Positions 19,737 through 30,752 of a stretch of 64,000 nt of DNA are shown in pieces. A program made the position numbers and the translations under genes. The stretch's first letter is position 1. The number at the start of each line of letters is the position of its first letter. The notes below the pieces were generated by a model. That model was not told the origin of the DNA. It made no database searches and saw only the letters and a program-made list of their open reading frames with translations. The stretch is from Rhodanobacteraceae bacterium. Lineage in GTDB: Bacteria; Pseudomonadota; Gammaproteobacteria; Xanthomonadales; Rhodanobacteraceae. The stretch is taken from contig SCQU01000006.1 in the NCBI GenBank assembly GCA_004299555.1, forward strand, positions 86,271 through 150,270, in the 5' to 3' direction.

Positions 19737-20960
19737 ATGTCGATCGAAGTCAAAGTACCGGTACTGCCCGAATCCGTCAGTGACGCCACCATCGCGACGT
19801 GGCACAAGCAGCCGGGCGAAGCGGTCAAGCGCGACGAGAACCTGGTCGACCTCGAAACGGACAAGGTGGTGCTGGAAGTCCCCGCCCCCGCCGACGGCGT
19901 GCTGAAGGAAATCCGTCACGCCGAAGGCGATACGGTCAACAGTCAGGACGTGATCGCGGTGCTCGAAGAAGGCGCGGTTGCGGCGGCACCCGCTCCTGCG
20001 AAGGAAGCGCCCAAGGCGGCACCTGCTGCGGCCAGCAAGCCCGCGCCCGCCGCACCCGCAAAGGCGGCACCAGCCGCGGCGTCGGCAGCCAGCGCCGGCC
20101 TGTCACCGGCAGGCCGCCGCGTCGCCGCCGAAGCCAACATTGACGTTGCGCAGGTTGAAGGCACGGGTCGCGGAGGCCGGGTTACCAAGGAGGATCTGGT
20201 CAATTTCGCCAAGGGCGGCAGCCCCGCGGCGGCCCCACGCGCCGCGGCAACGCCCGGCCTGCGCCCGGAAGAGCGTGTACCGATGACGCGGATGCGCGCG
20301 CGCATCGCCGAACGCCTGATGCAGTCGAAAAATTCGATCGCCATGCTGACCTCGTCCAACGAGGTCAACCTCGCGAAGGTCGTCGCCATGCGCAAGCAGC
20401 TGGGCGAACGGTTCCAGAAGACCCACGGCATCAAGCTCGGTTACATGAGCTTTTTCGTCAAGGCCGCCAGTGCCGCGCTGCAGCGCTACCCGGTGGTCAA
20501 CGCATCGGTCGATGGCAACGACATCATCTACCACGGTTACCAGGACATCTCGATCGCGGTGGCAACCGATCGCGGACTGGTGACGCCGGTGCTGCGTGAT
20601 GCCCAGGACATGGGTTTTGCCGATATCGAAAAGGCCATCGCGGATTTCGCCACCCGTGCCCGCGCCGGCAAGCTGACCCTCGATGACCTCCAGGGCGGCA
20701 CCTTTACGGTCACCAATGGCGGCACCTTTGGCTCGTTGTTCTCGACCCCGATCGTCAACCCGCCGCAAAGCGCCATCCTTGGCATCCACACGATCAAGGA
20801 ACGCGCGGTGGTCGAAAACGGCCAGGTCGTCGCGGCGCCCATGATGTACATCGCGATCAGTTACGACCACCGGATCGTCGATGGCAAGGATGCGGTACTG
20901 TTCCTGGTCGACATCAAGAACCAGCTTGAAAACCCGTACACGATGCTGCTGGAGATTTGA
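19737..20960 (+). CDS. sucB: Dihydrolipoyl succinyltransferase, E2 component of 2-oxoglutarate dehydrogenase
   Basis: E2 core of 407 residues. Domain order: N-terminal lipoyl domain (1-76; the lipoylated Lys is in [14 protein letters not shown]), an Ala/Pro-rich flexible linker, a peripheral-subunit-binding domain (about 114-150: [31 protein letters not shown]) and the acyltransferase core with [13 protein letters not shown], holding catalytic His and Asp. The ATG at 19737 is preceded by CGAGGA. A single lipoyl domain is typical of SucB. It sits between sucA and lpd, with a palindromic repeat in each spacer. Confidence 0.97.
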   Translation: MSIEVKVPVLPESVSDATIATWHKQPGEAVKRDENLVDLETDKVVLEVPAPADGVLKEIRHAEGDTVNSQDVIAVLEEGAVAAAPAPAKEAPKAAPAAASKPAPAAPAKAAPAAASAASAGLSPAGRRVAAEANIDVAQVEGTGRGGRVTKEDLVNFAKGGSPAAAPRAAATPGLRPEERVPMTRMRARIAERLMQSKNSIAMLTSSNEVNLAKVVAMRKQLGERFQKTHGIKLGYMSFFVKAASAALQRYPVVNASVDGNDIIYHGYQDISIAVATDRGLVTPVLRDAQDMGFADIEKAIADFATRARAGKLTLDDLQGGTFTVTNGGTFGSLFSTPIVNPPQSAILGIHTIKERAVVENGQVVAAPMMYIAISYDHRIVDGKDAVLFLVDIKNQLENPYTMLLEI

Positions 20961-22526
<1,566 letters not shown>

Positions 22527-22548
22527 GTTCAGGACCAACGCATCCCGT

Positions 22549-22568
22549 GCCGGCCAGGGATGGCCGGC
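22549..22568 (+). terminator. Hairpin after lpd, without a U-tract
   Basis: Perfect 8-bp stem GCCGGCCA (22549-22556) with TGGCCGGC (22561-22568) and a GGGA tetraloop, 22 bases past the lpd stop. There is no T-run behind it, so it may stabilise the operon mRNA 3' end or act with Rho rather than as a classic intrinsic terminator. Confidence 0.45.
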
Positions 22569-22675
22569 GACGCGGCATCGGGATCAGCAACCCACGGCAA
22601 CAAACAGCGCACACGCGTGCATGTCCGTCGCGTCCAGTCCAAAATGGCAGCCTTGCCGCCCTGCACTGGAACACC

Positions 22676-23683
22676 ATGGGTTCGCCACCAGATTTCCGCG
22701 CCTTCCGCATCCATAACGATGACGCCGGCTACCGCGCCGGCATCGAGTCGCTGCGCCTCGACGAACTGTCGCCCGGCGAGGTCGTGATCCAGACGGCGTA
22801 CTCGGCGGTCAACTACAAGGATGCGCTGGCCGGTACGGGCAAGGGCAAGATCCTGCGCCGGTTTCCGCTGAACGGCGGGATCGACGTCGCCGGTCACGTG
22901 GTGCGTTCCAGCGATCCGCGCTTCAAGGCGGGCGACGCGGTGCTGTGCACCGGCTGCGGCCTGTCTGAGACCCGCGACGGCGGCTATGCCGAATACGCCC
23001 GGCTCAAGGCCGAATGGACCATCGCGCTGCCGGCGGGCTTGAGCCTGCGCGAAGCGATGATCCTCGGCACCGCAGGATTCACCGCGGCCCTGGCACTGCT
23101 CCGGATGCGCGACAACCGGCAGGTGCCTGAACTTGGCCCGATCGCCGTTACCGGCGCCACCGGCGGCGTGGGCATGCTGGCGGTCGCCATTTTTTCCCGC
23201 GCCGGATTCGACACCCACGCGATCAGCGGTAAGCCCGAACACGCCGGTTTTCTGCGTGCGCTCGGCGCCCGCGAAGTACTCGACCGCCACCATCTCGACC
23301 TGGGTACGCGCGCGCTCGAGTCGGCCCGTTTCGGCGGCGCGGTGGACAGCGCCGGCGGTGCGCTGCTGGCGCAGCTGCTGGCCTGCACGCAGCCTTACGG
23401 CAACGTCGCCAGCATCGGCCTGGCCGCCGGCAGCAAGCTTGCGACCACCGTCATGCCCTTCATCATCCGTGGCGTCAGCCTGCTCGGCATCGCTTCGGCC
23501 GGGACCGCGCGCGACATCCGCGAGGCCATCTGGCAACACCTCGCCAGCGACTGGAAACCGGCACAGCTGGACCGGATTTGCACGCGCGAGGTCGATCTGG
23601 ACGGGCTGCCAACCGTATTCGAGCCCATGCTGGGCGGACACTCGTTTGGCCGCACGCTGGTGCGCATCGGCGCGGATGCGTAG
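22676..23683 (+). CDS. YhdH/YhfP-type oxidoreductase (acrylyl-CoA reductase AcuI-like)
   Basis: Medium-chain reductase of 335 residues without zinc-binding Cys/His sets. The N-terminal catalytic part has FRAFRIHNDD, YSAVNYKDALAGTGKGKILRRFPLNGGIDVAG and VLCTGCGLSE; the NADPH-binding Rossmann motif is VTGATGGVGMLAVAIFSRAG. These are signature features of the YhdH/YhfP/AcuI group, whose best-characterised reaction is NADPH-dependent reduction of acrylyl-CoA to propionyl-CoA. The ATG at 22676 gives the family N-terminus. It is separated from lpd by a hairpin and is probably expressed independently. Confidence 0.85.
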   Translation: MGSPPDFRAFRIHNDDAGYRAGIESLRLDELSPGEVVIQTAYSAVNYKDALAGTGKGKILRRFPLNGGIDVAGHVVRSSDPRFKAGDAVLCTGCGLSETRDGGYAEYARLKAEWTIALPAGLSLREAMILGTAGFTAALALLRMRDNRQVPELGPIAVTGATGGVGMLAVAIFSRAGFDTHAISGKPEHAGFLRALGAREVLDRHHLDLGTRALESARFGGAVDSAGGALLAQLLACTQPYGNVASIGLAAGSKLATTVMPFIIRGVSLLGIASAGTARDIREAIWQHLASDWKPAQLDRICTREVDLDGLPTVFEPMLGGHSFGRTLVRIGADA

Positions 23684-23836
23684 TAGAAACAACTTTGCGA
23701 CCCGCATGCAACCTGCTGTATCGGCGGTTGTCCTTGGCCGGCGCGGGCGATTGTTCCGTTGCCGGCAACCCGCCCTGCCGTGGCGCTCGCGGCCTCGGAT
23801 CCCTACAATACGCGCTTCCGCCTTGGGGAATTTCGC

Positions 23837-24205
23837 ATGGCCCGCATCCTGATCGTCGATGATTCGCCGTCGCAACTGGAAGGCTTGAAGCGCATGGTCG
23901 AAAAACTCGGCCACCAGACCATCACAGCGACCGACGGTGCGGCTGGGGTAGAAGCCACCAAGCGCGACCAGCCGGATCTGGTGCTGATGGACATCGTCAT
24001 GCCAAACCTCAACGGTTTCCAGGCCACGCGGGCCATCGCCAAGAATCCGGAGACGGCGCACATCCCAGTCATTCTGGTGACGACCAAGGATCAGGAGACC
24101 GACAAGGTCTGGGGCATGCGCCAGGGCGCCAAGGCCTACGTCACCAAGCCGGTGAACGAGGCCGAACTGACCAAGGCGCTCGGCGGACTGCTCGGCGCCA
24201 AGTGA
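23837..24205 (+). CDS. Single-domain response regulator, PilH/PilG-like
   Basis: Receiver-only protein of 122 residues. The phosphorylation site is Asp52 in LVLMDIVMPNLNG, with acidic residues Asp8/Asp9, the switch Thr in LVTTKDQETD and Lys104 in AYVTKPVNEAEL. The QETDKVWGMRQGAKAYVTKPV stretch is typical of PilH-type regulators controlling type IV pilus motility through the Pil-Chp system. No pilus genes are in the window, so this is a detached copy and its histidine kinase is elsewhere. A TACAAT at 23814 is its probable -10 element. Confidence 0.85.
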   Translation: MARILIVDDSPSQLEGLKRMVEKLGHQTITATDGAAGVEATKRDQPDLVLMDIVMPNLNGFQATRAIAKNPETAHIPVILVTTKDQETDKVWGMRQGAKAYVTKPVNEAELTKALGGLLGAK

Positions 24206-24233
24206 GGCCCGCGCGAGGCGACGCGCACGCGCA

Positions 24234-25145
24234 TCACGCGCGCGGGTCGAACCCGGCAAACGCCCGCTCGAACGCCTGATACGCCGCTTTGGCGTCGGCC
24301 CCATTGGCCGGCGGCGTTCGAATCAGCAAGGCCACGATCTGGTCGCCAGCGACCTTGCCCGGCATGCCGCGCCCTTTCAGGCGCAGCTTTTGCCCGCTGT
24401 TGGCACCCGCCGGGATCCTGAGTTCGACCACGCCACCCAGCGTCGGCACCGGCACCTTGGCGCCAAGTGCGGCCTCCCACGGCGCGACCGCCACCTCGAC
24501 TTCGATGTTGCGCCCCCGCAACTTGTATTGCCGGTCATCGCGTACGTGCACTTCCAGCAGCAGGTCGCCGGTTGGGCCTCCGCCGGATCCCGGCTCGCCC
24601 TGCCCGGCCAGGCGGATGACCTTGCCCGGCAGGATGCCGGCCGGAATGTTGACCTCCAGCGTGCGCTCACCGGTCGCATCCCGCAGCCCGAACCGCTGCT
24701 TGCCGCCTGCATAGGCGGTACGCACGTCGATTTCAACGTTCGCCCGCACGTCCTTGCCGCGCCTCGGCCCACGTTGCACGTGGGCGCCGCCGCGACCACC
24801 AAACAACGACTCGAAGAAGTCGCTGAAGCCGGCCGCATCGCCGCCACCGCCAAAGTCGCGGAATTCAAACCCGCCCGGTGCCTGCTGCTGCCAGCCCGGG
24901 GGCGGCCGGAAATGATCACCCGCGCTGTAACCACCAGCGCGCAGGTTGTCATACGCGGCCCGCTTTTGCTTGTCGTGCAGCACCTCGTAGGCTTCGCTCA
25001 CGGCCTTGAACTTGTCCTCGGCGCCCGGTTCCTTGTTCCGGTCGGGATGGTATTTGCGCGCGAGCTTGCGGTACGCCGACTTGATCTCGTCGTCGGCGGC
25101 ACCCTGTTTGACGCCAAGCGTTTGGTAGTAGTCCTGAAACTCCAT
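24234..25145 (-). CDS. cbpA: CbpA-like DnaJ co-chaperone
   Basis: J-domain protein of 303 residues. The J-domain (1-70) includes [25 protein letters not shown] with the HPD that stimulates DnaK, and [17 protein letters not shown] Gly/Phe-rich linker follows ([24 protein letters not shown]), then two beta-rich substrate-binding domains ([50 protein letters not shown]). It lacks the DnaJ zinc finger, which defines the CbpA type; in E. coli such proteins also bind curved DNA. It is 98 bases downstream of hsp20 on the same strand, across a hairpin. Confidence 0.93.
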   Translation of the reverse strand: MEFQDYYQTLGVKQGAADDEIKSAYRKLARKYHPDRNKEPGAEDKFKAVSEAYEVLHDKQKRAAYDNLRAGGYSAGDHFRPPPGWQQQAPGGFEFRDFGGGGDAAGFSDFFESLFGGRGGAHVQRGPRRGKDVRANVEIDVRTAYAGGKQRFGLRDATGERTLEVNIPAGILPGKVIRLAGQGEPGSGGGPTGDLLLEVHVRDDRQYKLRGRNIEVEVAVAPWEAALGAKVPVPTLGGVVELRIPAGANSGQKLRLKGRGMPGKVAGDQIVALLIRTPPANGADAKAAYQAFERAFAGFDPRA

Positions 25146-25168
25146 CGACTCCCCCGGATCCAGACAAG

Positions 25169-25198
25169 AACCCGCGGCGGATCGCGCCGCCGCGGGTT
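25169..25198 (-). terminator. Long GC hairpin between hsp20 and cbpA
   Basis: Perfect 12-bp stem: AACCCGCGGCGG (25169-25180) with CCGCCGCGGGTT (25187-25198), loop ATCGCG. On the minus strand it is followed by only a short T-poor tail (CTTGTCTGG). It probably attenuates transcription from hsp20 into cbpA or protects the hsp20 mRNA. Confidence 0.65.
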
Positions 25199-25243
25199 TC
25201 GATTATGCCGTACCGGTGCGCATAACCTGCGCGCCGGCCGTAC

Positions 25244-25693
25244 TCACTCGACTTCGATGTCGATCTTGCGCGGCGTGGTTTCCGGGCGCTTGGGAATCTC
25301 GATTTCCAGCACGCCGTACTTGCCGGTGGCCCGGATGCCGTCCGGGTTGGCGCTGTCGGGCAGCGCGAAGCGGCGGTGGAACACGCCATGTGCACGTTCG
25401 ACCCGCGTGTACTTGCCATCCTCGACGGTATGCTCACTCTTGCGTTCACCGCGGATCGACAGCACACCCTTGTCCATGTTGACTTCGATGTTCTTCGGGT
25501 CAACGCCGGGGATGTCGGCCTCAATCACGAAGCGCTTGTCTTCCTCACGGATGTCGACGCGTGGCGCCCATTCACTGGTCACGACGTCGGACTGGTCGGC
25601 CCCCGACAGGTCGAACAGGCGGCTGAACGCGCGGCTGAGGTCAGCCGGGAGATGATCGGACTCTTGCCAGAATGGAAAACGTTGAATTGCCAT
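25244..25693 (-). CDS. Hsp20/alpha-crystallin family small heat shock protein
   Basis: ATP-independent holdase of 149 residues. The alpha-crystallin domain spans about 43-140: WAPRVDIREEDKRFVIEADIPGVDPKNIEV, the conserved GVLSIRGERK and the edge strand FHRRFALPDSANPDGIRATGKYGVLEIEIPKR. The C-terminal IDIEVE holds an I-x-I-like motif used for oligomer assembly. The start ATG is preceded by TTAGGAG, and a sigma-32-type promoter lies upstream (25741-25766). The next gene in the same direction is cbpA, so holdase and DnaK co-chaperone may be co-induced on heat shock. Confidence 0.95.
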   Translation of the reverse strand: MAIQRFPFWQESDHLPADLSRAFSRLFDLSGADQSDVVTSEWAPRVDIREEDKRFVIEADIPGVDPKNIEVNMDKGVLSIRGERKSEHTVEDGKYTRVERAHGVFHRRFALPDSANPDGIRATGKYGVLEIEIPKRPETTPRKIDIEVE

Positions 25694-25740
25694 GTTGCAC
25701 TCCTAAGGTCAGATAGGCCGAGTCGGCCACTGGTCCCGAG

Positions 25741-25766
25741 GTATGGGCCACGCCCGGAGTTTCAAG
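25741..25766 (-). promoter_or_regulatory. Sigma-32 (RpoH) heat-shock promoter of hsp20
   Basis: On the minus strand CTTGAAA (25766-25760) is followed after 11 bases by GCCCATAC (25748-25741), close to the RpoH consensus CTTGAAA-N11-16-CCCCATNT. The expected transcript start gives a leader of about 40 bases before the hsp20 ATG at 25693. Confidence 0.8.
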
Positions 25767-25821
25767 CCCGCGGACGCGGCATTGCGGTACGATGGCGGGA
25801 TCACCCAACGCGGAAGCCACC

Positions 25822-26301
25822 ATGACCATACGGATCGGCGAGCGCCTGCCCGCCGCCACCTTCGCCGTCCTGCGTGACGGCGTGCAAAAACTAACCACCG
25901 ACGACGTATTCAAGGGCAAACGGGTCGTCCTGTTCGCGGTTCCCGGTGCGTTCACCCCGACCTGCTCGGAGCGGCACCTGCCGGGCTATATCAGCCACTA
26001 TCAGGACTTCAAGCAGCGTGGCATCGACGTCGCCTGCATGGCCGTCAACGATGCCTTCGTGATGCAGGCCTGGGCACGCCACCGCAAGGTACCGGACGGC
26101 CTGACGATGCTGGCCGATGGCAACGGCGACTTTGCCAAGGCGCTCGGTCTGGAAATGGACTCCACGCGATTTGGCATGGGCATGCGCTCCAGGCGCTTCG
26201 CGCTGTACGCCGACGACAGCGTGGTCAAGCTCCTGCACGTCGAAGCGCCGGGTGAGTTCCGCGTATCCAGTGCCGAAGCCATGCTGGCGGCCATCAGCTG
26301 A
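25822..26301 (+). CDS. Prx5-type peroxiredoxin
   Basis: Thiol peroxidase of 159 residues. The peroxidatic Cys lies in VPGAFTPTCSERHLPGY, the diagnostic PGAFTPxCS motif of the Prx5/AhpE-like group; a second Cys (IDVACMAVND) is near residue 73. Other family stretches are IRIGERLPAATF and MLADGNGDFAKALGLEMDST followed by GMGMRSRRFALYADD. The reductant is probably glutathione/glutaredoxin or thioredoxin; no fused glutaredoxin domain is present. The ATG at 25822 fits the family start. It is divergent from hsp20, and a TACGAT at 25788 is a plausible -10. Confidence 0.93.
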   Translation: MTIRIGERLPAATFAVLRDGVQKLTTDDVFKGKRVVLFAVPGAFTPTCSERHLPGYISHYQDFKQRGIDVACMAVNDAFVMQAWARHRKVPDGLTMLADGNGDFAKALGLEMDSTRFGMGMRSRRFALYADDSVVKLLHVEAPGEFRVSSAEAMLAAIS

Positions 26302-26355
26302 GGCATGCCCCGATGAGCGGCGCCGCCGCACGCGCACCGGGTGCCGCACAGCTGT

Positions 26356-28941
26356 TTACCCGGTGGTGGCGTCGGCTGCAGCCTCCGCGCCGTCCTCATC
26401 GCCGTCACTCTCGATTTTCACGACGCCCACCAGCTTTTCATCATCGGGCAGGCGGATCAGGGTAACGCCCTGGGTGTTGCGGCCAACCTCCGAAACTTCC
26501 GCCACCCGCGTCCGCACCAGCGTGCCGTGGTCGGAAATCAGCATCAGGTCATGCCGGCCGGCGGTGGCAAGCGCCGCCACCAGCGCGCCGTTGCGCTCGC
26601 TGCACTGGATCGCAATCACGCCTTGCGTACCGCGGCCCTTGCGCGGGAACTCCGCGAGCGCCGTGCGCTTGCCGTAGCCCCGCTCGGTCGCGGTGAGCAC
26701 GTCGCAACCGTCAGCTTCCGAACGGTCGTCGGCAACCACCATCGATACCACCTCGGCGCCTTCGGCAAGGCGCATTCCGCGCACGCCATGTGCGGTGCGC
26801 CCCGTCGGTCGCACGTCACCGCCGGCAAACCGTGCGGCTTTGCCATTGGACGCGAACAGGATCACGTCGCAGTTGCCGTCGGTCAGTTCCGCTTCGACCA
26901 GCCCGTCGTCCGCGTCGAGCCCGATCGCGATCTTTCCACGCTGCAGCTGGTACTCGAACTCCGTCAGCGGCGTCTTCTTCACCGTGCCATGGCGCGTGGC
27001 AAAGAACACGAAGCGGTCCTCCGGATAGTCACGCACCGGCAATACCGCCTGCACGGTTTCATGGGGCTCGAGCGGCAGCAGGTTGACGATGGGCTTGCCG
27101 CGCGCCCCCGGGCCCGCCTCGGGAATGCGGTACACATTGAGCCAGTACACGCGGCCGGCGCTGGTAAAGGCGAGCAGCGTGTCGTGGGTGTTGACGATCC
27201 ACAACTTTTCGATGAAGTCTTCTTCCTTCATGGCGGTCGCTGAGCGGCCCTTGCCGCCGCGCTTCTGCGCCCGGTAGATGTCCAGCGACTGGCGCTTGCA
27301 GTAGCCCGCGTGGGACAGCGTGACGGCCACGTCTTCCTGCGCGATGAGGTCCAGGGTTTCCAGGTCTTCCTGGGTGTGCAGGATCTGGGTCCGCCGCGCA
27401 TCGCCGTAGAGTTCCTTCATCTCGACCAGCTCGCCGCGGATCACCGCCAGCAACTTGTCGGGGTCCTCAAGGATCGCGATGAGCCCGTGGATGACCTCGA
27501 GCAGCTGCCGGTACTCCTCGGTCAGCTTGTCCTGCTCAAGCCCGGTCAGGCGATGCAGGCGCATCTCGAGGATCTCCTTGGCCTGTACATCGGACAGCTG
27601 GTAGCCGTCGGCCTGCAGTCCCTCCTTCGGGTCCAGCGCCTCCGGCCGCGACGCGCCGGCGCCGGTGGCCTCCAAAAGGCTCCGCACCATTCCGGGCTCC
27701 CACTTCCGCGCGAGCATCCGCTCCCGCGCAACCTGCGGCGATGCCGACGTCTTGATCAGTTCGATCATGGCGTCGATGTTGGCCAAGGCAACCGTCAAGC
27801 CTTCGAGGACGTGCGCGCGTGCGCGCGCTTTCCGCAGGTCGAAAATCGTGCGCCGCGTCACCACCTCGCGGCGGTGGCGAATGAAGTGCCCGATGATCTC
27901 CTTGAGGTTCAGCAGGCGCGGCTGGCCCTCGACCAGCGCCACCATGTTGATGCCGAAGGTAACCTGCAGCTGGGTCTGCTGGAACAGGTTGTTCAGCACC
28001 ACCTCGGCAACCGCGTCGCGGCGCACCTCGATCACGACGCGCATGCCGTCCTTGTCGGACTCGTCGCGCAAGCCACTGATCCCCTCGAGCCGTTTTTCCT
28101 TGACCAGTTCGGCGATTTTTTCGATCAGGCGCGCCTTGTTGACCTGGTAGGGCAGCTCGGTGGCGATGATCGCCTCGTGGCCGTGCTCATTGGTTTCAAT
28201 TTCAGTGCGCGCGCGTACCAGCACCCGGCCGCGCCCGGTGCGGTAGGCCTGCACGATACCGGCTGCCCCGTTGATGATCCCGGCCGTCGGAAAATCCGGA
28301 CCTGGCACGAATCGCATCAACTCATCGATACCAAGGCCGGGGTTGTCGATCAGCGCCACCGTCGCGTCGATCACCTCGCCCATGTTGTGCGGCGGCACGT
28401 TGGTCGCCATGCCCACCGCGATGCCGGCCGAGCCGTTGACCAGCAGGTTCGGCACCTTGGTCGGCAGCACCAGGGGCTCGTGTTCGCTTTCGTCGTAGTT
28501 GGGACCAAAATCAACGGTTTCCTTGTCGATGTCGGCCAGCAGCTCATGCGTGAGGCGCGCCATGCGTACCTCGGTGTAGCGCATGGCCGCTGCGCTGTCG
28601 CCATCGACGGAGCCGAAATTGCCTTGTCCGTCCACCAGCATGTAACGCAGCGAAAACGGCTGTGCCATGCGCACGATCGCGTCGTACACCGAGGAATCAC
28701 CATGCGGATGGTATTTACCGATCACGTCGCCCACCACGCGCGCGGATTTCTTGTACGGCTTGTTCCATACGTTGCCAAGTTCGTGCATCGCAAACAGCAC
28801 CCGGCGATGCACCGGCTTCAAGCCGTCACGCACGTCCGGCAGTGCACGACCGACGATCACGCTCATGGCGTAATCGAGGTAGCTCTGCCGCATCTCGTCT
28901 TCAATGTTGACGCGAATTATTTCGCTGCCCGGCTCCGCCAT
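26356..28941 (-). CDS. gyrA: DNA gyrase subunit A
   Basis: Type II topoisomerase subunit of 861 residues that cuts and rejoins DNA during negative supercoiling. The N-terminal catalytic part contains the active-site Tyr122 in [10 protein letters not shown]. Numbering coincides with E. coli through this region: the quinolone-resistance positions are Ser83 and Asp87 ([10 protein letters not shown]), both sensitive-type. The C-terminal beta-pinwheel has six blade-like repeats and the GyrA-box-like QRGGKGR motif that wraps DNA. The acidic tail ([15 protein letters not shown]) is typical. Transcribed after mtnA-gtrA in the same direction but separated by a terminator. Confidence 0.98.
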   Translation of the reverse strand: MAEPGSEIIRVNIEDEMRQSYLDYAMSVIVGRALPDVRDGLKPVHRRVLFAMHELGNVWNKPYKKSARVVGDVIGKYHPHGDSSVYDAIVRMAQPFSLRYMLVDGQGNFGSVDGDSAAAMRYTEVRMARLTHELLADIDKETVDFGPNYDESEHEPLVLPTKVPNLLVNGSAGIAVGMATNVPPHNMGEVIDATVALIDNPGLGIDELMRFVPGPDFPTAGIINGAAGIVQAYRTGRGRVLVRARTEIETNEHGHEAIIATELPYQVNKARLIEKIAELVKEKRLEGISGLRDESDKDGMRVVIEVRRDAVAEVVLNNLFQQTQLQVTFGINMVALVEGQPRLLNLKEIIGHFIRHRREVVTRRTIFDLRKARARAHVLEGLTVALANIDAMIELIKTSASPQVARERMLARKWEPGMVRSLLEATGAGASRPEALDPKEGLQADGYQLSDVQAKEILEMRLHRLTGLEQDKLTEEYRQLLEVIHGLIAILEDPDKLLAVIRGELVEMKELYGDARRTQILHTQEDLETLDLIAQEDVAVTLSHAGYCKRQSLDIYRAQKRGGKGRSATAMKEEDFIEKLWIVNTHDTLLAFTSAGRVYWLNVYRIPEAGPGARGKPIVNLLPLEPHETVQAVLPVRDYPEDRFVFFATRHGTVKKTPLTEFEYQLQRGKIAIGLDADDGLVEAELTDGNCDVILFASNGKAARFAGGDVRPTGRTAHGVRGMRLAEGAEVVSMVVADDRSEADGCDVLTATERGYGKRTALAEFPRKGRGTQGVIAIQCSERNGALVAALATAGRHDLMLISDHGTLVRTRVAEVSEVGRNTQGVTLIRLPDDEKLVGVVKIESDGDEDGAEAAADATTG

Positions 28942-28968
28942 CCGTTTATGTCCCGTATTCGATGAACG

Positions 28969-29002
28969 AAAAAAGCGCGGGTTGCAAGAGCTGTCCGCGC
29001 TT
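28969..29002 (-). terminator. Rho-independent terminator after gtrA
   Basis: Stem AAGCGCGG (28973-28980) with CCGCGCTT (28995-29002), 14-base loop, followed on the minus strand by a run of T residues (A-run at 28969-28974). It ends the mtnA-gtrA transcript just before the gyrA start at 28941, so gyrA needs a promoter in the small gap or some read-through. Confidence 0.75.
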
Positions 29003-29073
29003 CGAAATCAACCCGCAAATTGTATCACAACGGGGCTGGTTTCACCCCGGAAAAATCCAGCAGGGACGCCAAC

Positions 29074-29520
29074 TTACGCGTCCTGGTTGTGGCTGGCTCC
29101 GGAATCGCCGCGCGCGCGCTTGCGCGACCTCGCAAACACCCACTGCCTGGCCCCGAGAAAGTTGACCGCGGACCCCGGCAGGGACCCCGCGGCCACGCCG
29201 ATCGCGGGCCACGCGCGGACGAAGTGCGAAAAGTAGACCACCAGCACGTAGGTCGCGTAGTTGAGCGCAAAGCCTGCCGACATGGCCGCAACGTAACGCG
29301 ACCACTCACCAAACAGCGTGTACTCGCCACGCTGATGAAAGGTATAACGGCGATTGAAAAGCCACGTCGCCGTCGCCGCACACAGGAAGGAAAACAGCCG
29401 TCCGAGGTAGGGATCCGCGTGCAAGGCGCTCACCAGCAGCTGCACGGTGCCGGCATCGACGACAAAGCCGACGAAGCCGCCGATACCAAACCACACGAGT
29501 TGCCTGGACAGGTGATGCAT
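29074..29520 (-). CDS. GtrA-family membrane protein
   Basis: Small polytopic protein of 148 residues with four hydrophobic segments (about 8-30, 38-58, 76-98 and 105-125) and the family hallmarks RQLVWFGIGGFVGFVVDAGTVQLL, WLFNRRYTFH and NFLGARQWVFA. GtrA proteins flip lipid-linked sugars or support cell-surface glycosylation. The ATG at 29520 begins one base after the mtnA stop, so they are coupled. The longer frame from 29580 lies inside mtnA and is less likely. No glycosyltransferase adjoins it; its partner must be elsewhere. Confidence 0.88.
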   Translation of the reverse strand: MHHLSRQLVWFGIGGFVGFVVDAGTVQLLVSALHADPYLGRLFSFLCAATATWLFNRRYTFHQRGEYTLFGEWSRYVAAMSAGFALNYATYVLVVYFSHFVRAWPAIGVAAGSLPGSAVNFLGARQWVFARSRKRARGDSGASHNQDA

Positions 29521-29521
29521 T

Positions 29522-30562
29522 TCAGCGCCGGGCCGGTCGCGCAAACACCGCATGCAGCGCCGCGCCGTTGGGCCGGGCAATCACGCCGCGTTCGGTCACC
29601 AGAACGTCGATCAGGTCGTGCGGCGTCACGTCAAACACCGGGTTCCACGCCCGGGTGCCGGCCACCGTTGTGCGCTGACCGGCATAGCCCAGCAGTTCGT
29701 CCGGACCACGCAGTTCTATTTCGATGGAAGCGCCGGTTGGCGTCGCAAGATCAACCGTCGTCGAGGGCGCCACCACCATGAATTTCACGCCGTGGTGCCG
29801 CGCCGCAATCGCCAGCTGGTAGGTACCGATCTTGTTGGCGGTATCGCCGTTCGCGGCGATGCGGTCCGCGCCCACGACCGCCCACTGTACCTGGCCAGAA
29901 TGCAGCAGGTACGCCGCGGCAGAATCCGCGATCAGGGTGGCCGGTATGCCGTCGCGCGCCAGTTCCCACATGGTCAGCCGCGCGCCCTGCAGCCACGGCC
30001 GGGTTTCATCGGCGTACACGCGCGCGATGACGCCCGCCGCGTAACCCGCGCGGATCACCCCGAGGGCGGTACCGAAACCGGCGGTCGCCAGCGACCCGGT
30101 GTTGCAATGGGTAAGTACCCCGCTGCCGGGCGCGATCAACGCCGCGCCCATGGCGCCCATGGCACGGTTGGCGGCCAGATCCTCGTCCTGCAACGCCTGG
30201 GCTTCATGCGCCAAGGCTGACGCGTCCGCACCTGCAGCGACACACGCCTGCATCCGCTCCAGCGCCGCCATCAGGTTCACCGCGGTCGGGCGCGCCGCGC
30301 GCAGCGCCTGCACCGCCTGGGCGATGGCATCGCCACGTTGGGCCGCCAGCACCACGCCCCACGCCGCGGCAATCCCGATCGCGGGCGCACCGCGCACCAC
30401 CAGGTCACCGATTGCCTGCGCCACTTCGCCGGCATCACGGCACTCGACCCAGGCCTCGGCCTGCGGCAGCTGGCGCTGGTCCAGCAGGCGCAGACGATCG
30501 CGCTGCCATTGCACCGCGCGCACGCTGTCGTGGTCACTCAACGGTTGGGGAACAGCGGACAT
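29522..30562 (-). CDS. mtnA: S-methyl-5-thioribose-1-phosphate isomerase
   Basis: Methionine-salvage enzyme of 346 residues that isomerises 5-methylthioribose 1-phosphate to the ribulose form. Catalytic residues known in the family are seen: Cys in [20 protein letters not shown] and Asp in [20 protein letters not shown]; the substrate loop [14 protein letters not shown] is also present. The ATG at 30562 is preferred over in-frame codons at 30574 and 30598. Other methionine-salvage genes are not nearby, so the pathway is dispersed. The gtrA gene follows one base after its stop. Confidence 0.96.
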   Translation of the reverse strand: MSAVPQPLSDHDSVRAVQWQRDRLRLLDQRQLPQAEAWVECRDAGEVAQAIGDLVVRGAPAIGIAAAWGVVLAAQRGDAIAQAVQALRAARPTAVNLMAALERMQACVAAGADASALAHEAQALQDEDLAANRAMGAMGAALIAPGSGVLTHCNTGSLATAGFGTALGVIRAGYAAGVIARVYADETRPWLQGARLTMWELARDGIPATLIADSAAAYLLHSGQVQWAVVGADRIAANGDTANKIGTYQLAIAARHHGVKFMVVAPSTTVDLATPTGASIEIELRGPDELLGYAGQRTTVAGTRAWNPVFDVTPHDLIDVLVTERGVIARPNGAALHAVFARPARR

Positions 30563-30701
30563 GCGGTATCGCGCCATGGGATCGCGCAAGCGTAGCACGC
30601 GGGGCCCGTATTACCGCAGCCACGGCCGGCATCCGACGGCAGCCTTTCCCCGGACCCCCGCTGCCGGCCAGAACCTGTCTCCGGCACCAGCAAAGAATCC
30701 A

Positions 30702-30723
30702 GCTAATGTATAATTTCATTAGC
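30702..30723 (+). promoter_or_regulatory. Palindromic operator overlapping a TATAAT element, upstream of the CGNR gene
   Basis: Perfect 7-bp inverted repeat GCTAATG (30702-30708) and CATTAGC (30717-30723) with an eight-base spacer that contains TATAAT (30709-30714). It is a conspicuous AT-rich island in GC-rich DNA, 29 bases before the CGNR regulator start. The geometry suggests autorepression by the downstream regulator. No clear -35 hexamer is visible. Confidence 0.75.
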
Positions 30724-30752
30724 CAATTACTGATCGGTGCTTTTGGACCCAC

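Noticed and set aside
26356..28941. Quinolone-resistance substitutions in gyrA
   Set aside because: Positions 83 and 87 are Ser and Asp, the sensitive-type residues.
27310..28965. A 551-codon open frame antisense to gyrA
   Set aside because: No recognisable domain and full overlap with gyrA, whose sequence is highly conserved.
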